Below are positions 1 through 9,659 of a stretch of 64,000 bases of DNA, piece after piece. The DNA is from Scleroderma bovista (taxonomy: Eukaryota > Basidiomycota > Agaricomycetes > Boletales > Sclerodermataceae): NCBI GenBank assembly GCA_037178675.1, contig JAYMGJ010000182.1, forward strand, positions 62,001 to 126,000, read 5' to 3'. The notes under the pieces are model-generated. The model had not been told where the DNA came from and did not search any database. It saw only the letters and a list, made by a program, of their open reading frames with translations. Position 1 is the first letter of the stretch. Every line of letters starts with the position of its first letter. The position numbers and the translations under genes were made by a program.

Positions 1-63
1 ATCCTTTCCTCCTCAGAGTCCTTGTGTGGTAGTTCTTTGGGTTTTGCCCTTAGGGTTGTCTCA
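1..63 (-). mobile_element. Partial small LTR (family S), cut by the window edge
   Basis: The reverse complement starts TGAGACAACCCTAAGGGC and matches the first 60-odd bases of the solo LTRs at 2625-2986 and 30925-31309. The terminus is base 63; the rest lies outside the window, so neither its full length nor its target duplication can be checked. It is in the opposite orientation to the other two copies. Confidence 0.8.
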
Positions 64-2329
64 CTTGGAATGTCGTGGATGCATTGGGCACAGGCACACA
101 TGCACAGAGCTTGAATCGACATGATAACGGCTGAAAACCCCACGGAAGAAGTCAGAAAAACTGCCAAACTCACCTATAGGCCCAAAGATAAGGTGCCAAG
201 GTGAGGCAGATGGCTCTGGAAATTGTGCAGATGCATCAACCATATGCACATGTTGGTAGTGAGTGTTTGTGCACTCTTGTTGTACTTATAGACGCCTTTT
301 TTACTGATTACTTCAGCTCCTTCCTTTCATGGATCATCACATGATTAGTGGCTCATGTTTTCCTTTGTTTCTCTTTGTTTGCTTTGTTTGTATAGTTGAA
401 ATTTTCGTGCCCAGAGTCTCTTCTCTTCAGTCTCTGACACTGGGCACTAGGTCTGTATGCTCTAGCTATCCTCTCAATTCAGTCTCTGACACTGGGCACT
501 AGAGTGCTCCTCTGTGGTTTATCTTAACAGCACAGACATGCAGAGTGTTGAAACAAACCCGAAACCGACTAAAGATGCGAGCAAACATGTCAGAACAAGT
601 CAATTGAGGCCAAGGACCCAAAGCTAGCGCTCACCTATAAGCATCGAAACTAGAATGGCAAGGTGTCCCGAACGATGGAGACACGTCAGCAACAAAGGGA
701 ACAACATGTACACACTGCAAAACACGCCGATCGAAGGCCTGGGCATGCAAAACAGAAAGATCATCTTTGGACAAGCTGGTAAGGAGCTGGAGAGGACGTT
801 GCAGCGAGTGTTGGAGGCGAGAAAGCTGGCGGAAGGGATGACAAATGAAATGGAGATGTGGCTGGATGGCACTATCAGTGGCGACAGTGTTGATTCACAA
901 CGAGTCGAAGTAGTGCAGCTGGCTGCAAATAGTCAACAAATGTGCAACACTGCAAGGTTGCAAGCAAACAGCTTACCTGTGTCGCCTTGTATCTTATGAT
1001 AGGTATGAGTACAGGTGATGGGTGCATGGTGTGGGAACTCGCAGGCGCTGGTAGAAGGGTGTCAGAGAGCTGCAAGGACAGTATTACGGGCGAGCACATG
1101 GGTGCTAGCAAGACAGGAATAATTGTGTGGATACTCATAGGTTGCTGCCAGCAATTAGGTAGCACAGCCATTCTGGCTGCAGAATCGAGCCCAGGGCTGG
1201 CCATGGTGAGTCGTATTCATGATGGTAAACGTAGACGGACAAAGTTGGAAGTGCTGAGAGTCAAGTAGACATGTTGGCCAACACAGGCGCAAAGTTGGGT
1301 GCTAGAGATGTGAGATGCGACGGATGGCCTTCGAAGCCAGTCAGATGCATTGAGCGGGCACAGGGACATGTTGGGAAATCAGAACAGCACAGATACCACT
1401 GCAGGCACAGTAGGATCCATCAGTACACGTCGAAATACCATGAAAATGCAAAAACTTACCTGTGGAAACAGGGAGATGCAACAAGGTCAAGCCCAGAAAC
1501 CATACAGGCACAAATGGCATCGCAGACCACGCAAATACGGCTAGAAATACACAGAAATGCATCAGTATACGCCCAGCAGACACAAAACTGCCAGTCATAC
1601 CTACTGGGACCCAAGGCGGCACACAGACGAGTCAGGCAGGCCTGAGCACCGCAAAGACACAAAGTGAACACATACACTCAAGAATGACTGAAAATATGTC
1701 AGTGAATCTGGACTTATCTACTAGAAGTGCAGGACCATGCACAGGTGGCCTGGAGGCCCAAGCATCCCAGACAATAGAGCTGCATCAGTCAACGGCTACG
1801 ACAACAGCTTCTCCACCAGCACAACAGCCACCAGCCCCACTACCAGCTTGACAATGACAATGGCTTGGCATGACAATAGTGGCCTTTCCCACTGCTAATG
1901 TGCAGCAGTGCCCATGTCGGTAGTCACTGCCTCTGCCATACAGTAGTGACAATGTAGCATTCCATAATAATTAATCAATTCCATTCGTACAGACCTCTGT
2001 GACCACACCTACTAAGCCAATTGTTGAGGGTGTGGTACCAGCAGGAAGGAGAGTCTGGTCAGCGAGACAAGGTTGAATATGAGTGCTTGAGCAATGAGTT
2101 TGCACAAAAGAGCGATTGGAACTTAGTGGGCATGGAAATATATGCCAAAGTCTGCTCACTAGTAGTACAGGCGACTGTAGCCCTATCAGTAAAGGAGAGG
2201 GTCGGAATTGGAATGAAGTAGGCATCTAGTAACTACTATATGATGGGCAAGAGACCTCGACCAACAAACATGACTATGGTAACAAGCCTGAAGATGATAA
2301 GATGCTGAATGAAGCTGATCAACAACAGC
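64..2329. other. No recognisable gene; contains one dispersed repeat
   Basis: Reading frames here are short (up to about 130 codons), overlap on both strands and resemble no family I know. The frame at 655-999 (+) and the Gln/Thr-rich frame at 1462-1851 (+) have no domain signature. The dispersed repeat at 260-525 is the only structure I can support. The stretch may hold exons of an unrecognised gene, but I see no consistent splice pattern. Confidence 0.5.
260..525 (+). repeat. Dispersed repeat X, copy 1
   Basis: It shares with 5225-5440 the opening GAGTGTTTGTGCACTCTTGT, a T/G-rich middle ending GCTTTGTTTGTATAGTTGAA, and a closing block with an 8-bp inverted repeat (GTGCCCAG...CTGGGCAC) that could form a hairpin. 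The closing sub-block CAGTCTCTGACACTGGGCAC occurs twice here and once in copy 2. No coding capacity, clear termini or target duplication were found, so the class is unknown. Confidence 0.7.
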
Positions 2330-2624
2330 TCAAAATTCATATCCACCAAATGCTGCAGGATCCAAGCCACATCCATACATATCAACATGATCCCCCAAAA
2401 CAGACTCCGAGCCTGATTGAGATTCACTGCCAGCCTCCGAGCCTTCCAATTCAAACTCAGAGTCGAAGTTCAGCTCAGTCTGCATGGTCTCCGAGTCCTC
2501 ATCCTCGTCTGCATCAAGTGTGCTTGCCTGAGGTGGCTGAGACCGCTGAGAAATGGAATCGACTTGCGACTGGACTGGTGCTGTCATGTGTGAATACATA
2601 TGTCCAATGCCAAGGCCCCAGTGA

Positions 2625-2986
2625 TGAGACAACCCTAAGGGCAAACAACCCAAAGAACTACCACACGTCAAGACTCTGAGGAGGAAAGTAGGAACCAAGC
2701 ATCTTAGATCGAAAACCCAAAGAGAGCTCGAATGGAGAGCCTCTGGGTGCTAGATTGCAGCAGTATATATACTACACTACACGTGTCCTGTGCGAGGCTA
2801 TCCATGAGGCTGTATGCTGTACGAGGCAGTGAACAGAGCTGCCATCCTGTGGTAAGGCTATGCTAATGACATCAAGGGATACAGCATGCACAGCACAAGG
2901 CTGTGGTCCAGACAGTTCTACAGATAAGATGCACTAGATAAGATACTATGGTATGATAAGATAAGATAAAAAGTTAGACCGTTACA
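2625..2986 (+). mobile_element. Solo LTR, family S (362 bp)
   Basis: It starts TGAGACAACC and ends CCGTTACA. It is flanked by a perfect 5-bp duplication AGTGA (2620-2624 and 2987-2991). The copy at 30925-31309 is homologous end to end. No internal retrotransposon sequence adjoins it, so it is a solo LTR left by LTR-LTR recombination. It sits inside the C-terminal coding sequence of the transposase relic: host codons for MRYH end at one side and WGLGIGH resumes at the other. Confidence 0.92.
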
Positions 2987-3499
2987 AGTGATAACGCATG
3001 AGCATATCATGATCAACAAATCTAGTCAATAGAATCAGGCTACTTAAACTGACTTGAGCCGCTCACCTGTTGATATAATAACACCTCCAGTTGTCTGCAT
3101 TGCCTGCACAATGAGACATTGCAATGCCATTAGGGTGGAGCCAACCATCTGCAAATGATGGAATGATGTGGCAGCTTCTGAGCACATTGGTAGGGTCCAC
3201 AAAGCCAAATGCATGCTTGTCAGCCATTGGTAAGAACCGGACCATGTCGAGAGCGTGTTGCCCCCATGCTAGGAAATGGTCCTGCAATACCTCAAACCAT
3301 TGGACCCACAAGAATTCAATCTGGCACAACTGAAAGTCTTTTGATCCAGGTCTAGTATATATGATATTGACATGGAAGATTCCCAATACCCGTGCATAGC
3401 AAAAAGGATGAGCATTGATACCTGAATTGGACAATAACATGATGTCCCAGTGATCAGTGCGCATGCTGATGGAATCAAAGTCATGCTGGAGGTCGTAAC

Positions 3500-3675
3500 T
3501 GTTGAGTGGTGTAATCTCAGCACCTCACCTCACTAGTTCTCAAGCTAGTACTTGGGTTAAACCCCCCCCAAGTAAGCCATGTACCCTTAACCATATAGCT
3601 CAGTGGTTAGAGCACCTGGTATAGACCTAGGAGGTCTAGGGTTCAATTCCCTGTCTGGTCACATTACTTTTAACA
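3500..3675 (+). mobile_element. Mini-LTR / TRIM-like element with tRNA-like core, copy 1
   Basis: The 176-bp element has LTR-style ends (TGTTGAGTGG...TTTTAACA) and a perfect 5-bp duplication GTAAC (3495-3499 and 3676-3680). It is about 90% identical, in inverted orientation, to 7612-7786, which has a different duplication. It has no coding capacity. The 3' half is a tRNA-like sequence with A and B boxes, so it can be seen as a solo LTR of a TRIM-type element or a SINE with LTR-like ends. TG...CA ends with a 5-bp duplication point to retroviral-type integrase, supplied in trans. It interrupts coding sequence of the transposase relic. Confidence 0.88.
3589..3661 (+). tRNA. tRNA-like sequence inside mini-LTR copy 1 (probably not a functional tRNA)
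   Basis: The 73-nt segment folds as a cloverleaf. It has a D stem GCTC/GAGC, a five-pair anticodon stem CCTGG/CTAGG, a five-pair T stem, A box TAGCTCAGTGG and B box GGTTCAATTCC. The acceptor stem keeps five of seven pairs. The anticodon loop reads TATAGAC, with A instead of the invariant T at position 33, so decoding function is doubtful. It more likely acts as an internal Pol III promoter. Confidence 0.65.
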
Positions 3676-5224
3676 GTAACTGGTATAGTTGATTCGAAGT
3701 AGGTGGTGGCAATAGATCCTGTTTCCCTTGAAAAGCACGTGATTCAACTGCAATAGATGGTCCTGAATGGGCCCATTTGGATCATCCAAAAGATTGAGAA
3801 CCATGGAGTTGAAGGTCGCTTGGGGGGTCACTTTTTGGTGAACAGCTGCAATACGAGGGAGAATATGAGCCCTTAGCTTCAAAACAAAATGCTTGTAGCA
3901 GATTGCATAGTGATGAGTTCACTAGCTTGATCACAAGGTCTCAGTAAGACTCACTTTAACAGCGGGATCCCCTATGTTAGTTTGCATGAAACTTGTGACA
4001 TCCTCTGGAAAACTTTGAGATTGACCAATGACATGATGGTCATCAGCTTTATTTGGCACAGGATCTGCGAGGCAGAGCGTCTCGCATCTCATGCAAATGC
4101 AAGCTTGCTGCCATTCTATAGATGCTAACTGCGATACATATGCCTTGTGACTAGTTCGGGCAAACCAAACTTTACTTGTACGCTGCTCAAGTTCTCTCTG
4201 CACACCAGAAAATGAGCTTTGTGTGACGTGCACATTACAAATATGTGAAACATACGGATTGAGTTGAATACGAATCTGTGGTACCATACAGTCTAATCTG
4301 GGATGGATAGTCCGCCAGCGCATGTAACTTGTATGTTCGATGGTTGAGCCCTTTGGGCCGTTGTCCAGGTGTGGCACCTTGAGATCGGCTTGACCCAGTC
4401 GAATCTTGCATTTGCCGTCGTTGTCGAGCTTCAGCTTCACCCCATAACTCCTTGGTTGCAAAATGCGGACAAATATCTGTGACAAAGCTATGAATCTGAT
4501 TGCAAAGGTCCTTTGTGACCCTCTCGAAAATATCGAGGGTTTCATCAGTGTGCAAACATAACTTAGCGAGTCCATGCCAATGGCAGAGTGCAAACAGCAG
4601 ATGCAAAACATGCACATTATGAGGATCTGGCAGAAGGCCAGCAAACACTGGAATGGAACACTATGCACAGGTCAGGATGAGGAAAATAGTTATAACAAAG
4701 ATGGGACACTGACACTGACCTGCAGCACATCCTCGAAATCTCAAGCAGCCAGCCTCTTCATCTCTGAAACATTCTTATGGAAACACCGGATAGTGTCCCG
4801 ACCGAAAGTAGGTACCTGATGAAAGCTTGCACCACAATCAATTGTGTTCATGAATCAGCAATGGTAAATAAATCCTCTCACTGGCGATCCAGTTCAGCGA
4901 GTACCACCCCTTTAAGGCTGTCTACTATATGAAGTAGGTGGACCAAGACAGATTTCCACACTCCCAATTCAAACTCGTGCAGCAAGTCAACAACCAGCAT
5001 CAGGAAAAAGTCAAAACCTGTTTGACTCAGCCTTTCAGAAAACACATTCTGGGCAACTGTAGTAAGAAAATTTTGATCCTCACCATCTTAGGAAACATAC
5101 TATGGTTGGGACCAGAGACTCTGGCTTGAGAAGAGCTTCGACTTGAGGGGTATCAATGACATATTGTTCTTCATATATCAACCGGCAGGCACATAATATC
5201 TTCTTGCGCCTCTCCTGTTGATAT

Positions 5225-5440
5225 TGAGTGTTTGTGCACTCTTGTTGTGTTGTTGTTGCGCATTTCCTGTGATTACTTCAGCTGTTTCCTTTCCAGGTTG
5301 ATCAGGTGATTTGTGGCTTTTGTGTTACATTGTTTTTCTGTGTTTGCTTTGTTTGTATAGTTGAAATTTTCGTGCCCAGAGTCTCTTCTCTTCAGTCTCT
5401 GACACTGGGCACTAGAGTGCTCTTTTGTGGATTATTTGAA
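5225..5440 (+). repeat. Dispersed repeat X, copy 2, inside the transposase relic
   Basis: Same unit as 260-525, with one instead of two copies of the terminal CTCTGACACTGGGCAC block. It lies between the YSADYPEK part and the LLHEFELGVW part of the transposase relic, where roughly 100 residues of family sequence are not recognisable, so its insertion was probably accompanied by a deletion. I could not define a target duplication. Confidence 0.65.
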
Positions 5441-7400
5441 CATCTCCACCGTATCGTGTCACATTAGGATACTACGTTGCAATATGTCATTCTCTGTTGC
5501 TATGTCCTGAAATTTTAATTTCGGATAAGGCATTTAGGACACGGACAGTTGCCAAGATTACAGATATTGGCTATAAGAACCCTACAGCCACACTTCAGTT
5601 GGCAAGCTCAAAGATATGGTGTGGACACACTTCTCTGGATAATCTGCTGAATAAGTAAAGATTTGAGGAAAAAGCTGCCTCTTGATATTGTCCCTGCATA
5701 CAAACACCATCCCATGTTTGTAAGCATGAATGAATTCATCATGCAAAAGATCCTTCCACTGTGCATGGAACAGTTCTCTTTGACAATGAGTAAATAAAGG
5801 ATCACCAGGAAGCTTATCACCGTCTGCGTGCTCCATAACGAAGTCCTTGAAATTATCAGGTAGCTAGTAGATTGAAAAACAATTAGATTTGAATCACTGC
5901 GAAAAATAAAACATGCACAGTTTGGAAATACACTGCATGAGAGCAAAGATTGGTGGTTGGTGTACAATGCTGATATTTCAATTCATTTCCAAAATAAATG
6001 TAGAGCGGCCATAGCTTTGCATCTCTGAATGCAGTTAATTGGGTTGTGTCAGATCAGAACATTATTGTGACAATGCATCGAGGCAACATACAACTAGTAG
6101 GATTTAGTTGGGCATCTTGCAAGTCGCGGTGTGTGGTGATGAAGGCTTGGGAAGAAAATAGTTCTCTGTATATGCCAACATCATCAAACTCACATGAACA
6201 GTTCCACCACAGGGAGTGAGGTTTGAAGCGAAAAGACTTGCACCATGTAGGGTCAGAGAGCACCTCGCGGATTATCAAAAGAAGAGAACAACAATAAAAA
6301 TTAGATATGTAGTCTCTTGGGCCAGGATGTAAGAAGCATCGAGGGAATGGAACAGAAATGGTTATGGTCCTCCACATCCAGCCACTGTCCTCAACCTGCC
6401 ATTCTTCGAAGTCAGGTGTCATAGGCGTTGTCTGGAGGGGATCATGGACTGCCCCCAAACTGCCCATTTGGTGTGTACAGGTCTTCAGGATGAAAGTTGG
6501 TGCTTGTAATGATATCTACAAGGCTCTTGAAATTTCATTTGGACTTCTGTGCACCTTGGTTCCAATACCAATCACCAATTTACCATGAGCTTTCGTTCGG
6601 ATAGGGATGGAACAGATTTACAAAGCTTGGTGATAGCTGAGATACATGCTCCTCAAGTTGGGGTGGAGGAAGAGGGTCAGCCCAGCTTTGATCTTCAGGA
6701 TCATTCACACTAGGAATCGAGCCTTTGTTGTACAAAAAAAATATGCCAAATGAATTCTTTGAAGTGGTTAGCACAGCACGTTGCATTGAAGGAAGTTGGG
6801 CTGACTGAGCAGCTGATCTTCAAGTGAGGGTCATTGATTTCCCCCAGTCACCAAGGTGGCAGAAGTAGAGTCAAGATCTGCCTCCAGCACACTGACTTCA
6901 GGTGGAACCTCCACATCATGGGGAGATAATGGCAAGGGAGGCTCCGGTAGCATGTCTCAAAAATGTTTCGGAAGTTGACGGTTAGTCTGCCGGGACCTGT
7001 GAATAGAAAGCGGCAGGGTATCATCCTCAGTTTGTGCTGCCACCTCCAGTATGAGGTCAGGCGAGATAAAACAAAGAAAGAGTAAATATACCTGCCCTGA
7101 CATGCGAGCCTCATTTGGAGTTTTGCTTTGGCACTCCACTGCATCCATGACGCTGGGAGTAGTGTCATCTAGGGCTTCATTGACGATTTGACAGGCCACT
7201 TCTGAACTTCTGTGTTGCAAGGAGCTTGGAATTTTTTTGACATGGCACCTCTTGCTGTGGTACAATTCCTTTGCGTGATCAAGTACGTTGGCAAGACATT
7301 TCTTACCTTTCAAACAAATTTTCTTGTGTCTTGTGAAGGCCCCAGTATTATTAAATGATCAGCTGCAGAGACATTCCTGGTGGTAGCTTGTTGAAATCAT

Positions 7401-7611
7401 TGCTGAGTCAGAAGCCGTTGGAAGTCATAGGAAAGGAGAACTGTGGCCATGTGGCACCAACCTGAACAGAATGTTGCCAACTTGGGTGAACTGCGATGGG
7501 ATACTGCACAGTGCAGAGTGATATTGTACTAAGCTCAACCCAATCACTGCTGCAAAAGTGCGGAAGCCTTATTTATGAAATGTACCCTTTACCTGTGACA
7601 AGCAAGCTCAG
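7401..7611. other. No recognisable gene
   Basis: This is presumptive 5' flank of the Plavaka relic. I see no terminal inverted repeat that can be matched to the other end of the relic, so the limits of the original DNA transposon are unknown. Confidence 0.4.
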
Positions 7612-7786
7612 TGTTAAAAGTAATGTGACCAGACAGGGAATTGAACCCTAGACCTCCTAGGTCTATACCAGGTGCTCTAACCACTGAGCTATATGGTCAA
7701 GGGTACATGGCCTACTTGGGGGGTTTTGACCCAAGTACTAGCTTAAGAACTAGTGAAGTGAGGTGCTGAGATTACACCACTCAACA
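7612..7786 (-). mobile_element. Mini-LTR / TRIM-like element with tRNA-like core, copy 2
   Basis: The 175-bp copy in the reverse orientation has ends TGTTGAG...TTTTAACA read on the minus strand. It has its own perfect 5-bp duplication CTCAG (7607-7611 and 7787-7791), which shows an insertion independent of copy 1. Differences from copy 1 are mostly transitions. It lies 0.2 kb beyond the presumed start of the transposase relic. Confidence 0.88.
7626..7698 (-). tRNA. tRNA-like sequence inside mini-LTR copy 2 (probably not a functional tRNA)
   Basis: Same 73-nt cloverleaf as at 3589-3661. Here the acceptor stem begins GACCATA and pairs at six of seven positions with TCTGGTC, so this copy is closer to a canonical tRNA. 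The A and B boxes are intact. The anticodon loop again lacks T33. Confidence 0.66.
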
Positions 7787-9074
7787 CTCAGATCCATTCA
7801 AGTCGCAACATTGTTTCGAAACATTTGATTGCTCATATTTTAAAACTTGGGGAAGTGCCAGCGTCAGCTGGCAACCACCTTGCTTGGAACACCCAAGCCC
7901 CCTATCTCATACAGACTACATAATTTGGAGCTTACAGGGGTACTGAGCCCCTAGGGCATATCAAGGATGTCCCACGTCAGCAGTGGCCGTACAGTGCTGC
8001 AAGCAGGCATCATCTGCGTGTCTCGCTGCAGGTAGACATTGTCGATGTGCCCCTACACAGTAGATATTGTTTTGAATGTTCCACAGGCAGGCCATGCAAT
8101 CTCACCTGCAGCAGGGTAAGAACAACAAGTATATATTGGACATGCATTACCCACTTCGTGACTCTGATCTGCTCAATACCTGCGCCTTCCATATCATTCT
8201 TGACCTTGGCCTCTTGATCAGCAAGGGCTGCTTGATCATGTTCATCAATGATGGTGATGACCTCGTCTGCAAAGGCATCTCATAGCCAGGCAAGTTGTCC
8301 GAGGTACGCGCATAAGACTATGATATCACCCTCCTCTTTATAACAACCTTGCCTAGAGGGGAAAACAATTACATTTATGATTCGTCTTGCAGCAGCAGTA
8401 CCTGTGTGTGTGTCATTGTTGTCATCAGGAGGGTGAGGGTGGTGGTAGAAAAGGTGGTGATGGTACTGAGCGCTGTGCTTGCATCCATGTGTGCTGTGGT
8501 GGTCACAGGGCAGGCTGACAGCACAGGTTGCTGTCACCATCTGTCACCATGCCACTGACTGTGTGGTGGAGATGGAAGAAGTTGTGTCATTGGCATGTCG
8601 CTGGATGCACAGCAGTGGTGGTCGCGGGTGTCAGTAGGTGTCCGAGGTTGTGACCGTGCTTCTACAAGATGCAGATAGTCATTGTTGTCCTCGTCGACTT
8701 TATTGCTGGGGCAGTGGTGGCGGATGTCGTTGTAGTTGTCATCATGGCAATCTCGTGGTGGTGGTGATAGTGATATTAGTGGATGGGTGCATAGGGCATT
8801 GTCATTTCAGTGCCAACTGCAAGATGGTGCAAAGGCCTGAGGTCCTGAACAGTTGATCAAAGATTCTGCCAATGCAGGCAAGAAGGTTCGAGTCTGCCAA
8901 AGAGCATTGGGACAAGTGAGATGCAATCCCACCGAGCGCTGTTGGCAATTCCAAAAAAGGCAATTTTTTCCGTTGTCGGTCGAAGGTGGCTTTCAATATC
9001 CTAGAACCCCTTGTCAAGCAAGGTGATACTTTGGTGGAAGTGAGCAATGGTAGAAACTTACAGGACCCTGATAT
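7787..9074. other. Mostly non-coding; GTC/GTG-rich low-complexity stretch
   Basis: Bases about 8380-8800 are an imperfect GTGGTG/GTTGTC array, which creates spurious valine-rich frames. Similar arrays occur at 38.8-39.7, 47.05-47.66 and 53.0-53.2 kb. On the minus strand at about 8279-8140 there is one exon-like stretch rich in Asp/Glu/Ala (it includes DEVITIIDEHDQAALADQEA), bounded upstream by an in-frame stop. It is not recognised and may be a gene fragment. Confidence 0.45.
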
Positions 9075-9079
9075 ACATG

Positions 9080-9659
9080 TAACAGAAAGTACTGTCCGGA
9101 GATGGACAAGCACAGCGGGCCTAGACAAGAATGACAATAGAAGTTATTAACTCACTCTTGCTAGTTGGTTCAAACTTGAAGTGGTTAACCGAAGGTGGTT
9201 AAGAGAGTTCTTGAATAGAACAGAGGATAAAACGTAGTGGGTAAAATCCTACTCTGCTACCAAGAAGCATAAGGGTATTTATACGTCTGAGCTGCGCACA
9301 GACCATGTAAAGTGAGAAGTCTCTGTGAGTCCATAAACGGACATGTAGATAAGTACCTTCCTAACATAGTAGTCCTGTGAAAACTCGTAGAATCTCATAG
9401 AAGGCCACAGTGAGTCATAGGTAAGATAAGAGATAAGAAACGGTCTAGATCGACCCATAGGAATGTTCCAGAAGGAACGTTATCTCTCCTTATCTTGATA
9501 CGTCATAGATAATGGATATGACTCCGGTTAGTCGGTACTTTGTTAACCAGTCATGTGACTCAGAGAATCACATGGAAGATGGCAAGTCCAGACACATCAC
9601 ATGTCAAGGCTCTAGAGAAGTCACGTGCTAGTGATGACTAAGCACTTACTTTCTCAACA
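9080..9659 (-). repeat. 3' LTR of the copia element
   Basis: 580 bp, starting TGTTGAGAAAG and ending CTTTCTGTTA in element orientation (the end is TA, not the usual CA). It is identical to the 5' LTR except for seven transitions. A TATAAATAC box lies on the minus strand at 9275-9283. Confidence 0.95.
9275..9283 (-). promoter_or_regulatory. TATA-like box in the copia 3' LTR
   Basis: It reads GTATAAATAC on the minus strand, in the position expected for the LTR promoter. The same box sits in the 5' LTR at 17579-17587. Confidence 0.55.

Larger units (their letters stand above)
2330..7400 (-). pseudogene. Plavaka-type transposase relic, nested insertions
   Basis: This looks like a degenerate transposase of the basidiomycete Plavaka (CACTA-related) type, a DNA transposon protein with an N-terminal zinc finger and a long conserved C-terminal half. 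Visible in order on the minus strand: a C2H2-like finger with a TRHKKIC ending (about 7390-7330), the TFGRDTIR stretch (about 4805-4780), the LLHEFELGVW block (about 4965-4930), FTYSADYPEK (about 5670-5630), a block from about 4650 reading LLFALCHWHGLAKL then TYKLHALADY and TDSYSTQ, VRFLPMADKHAFGFVDPTNV (about 3250-3190), and the C-terminal YHWGLGIGH run, split by an LTR at 2625-2986. Several frames and stops break it; small introns probably account for some changes. The ATG near 7400 is chosen because it precedes the zinc finger in frame. It is clearly non-functional. The family label comes from remembered motif order and needs a profile search. Confidence 0.72.

Noticed and set aside
3589..3661. 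A functional host tRNA gene
   Set aside because: Position 33 is A and the acceptor stem has mismatches, and the sequence lies inside a repeated LTR-like unit.
3500..7786. The two inverted mini-LTRs as terminal inverted repeats of one 4.3-kb element
   Set aside because: Each copy has its own perfect 5-bp duplication on both sides, so they are independent insertions.
8802..9137. 111-codon minus-strand ORF over the copia boundary
   Set aside because: It runs across the LTR edge and target duplication, so it is a chance frame.
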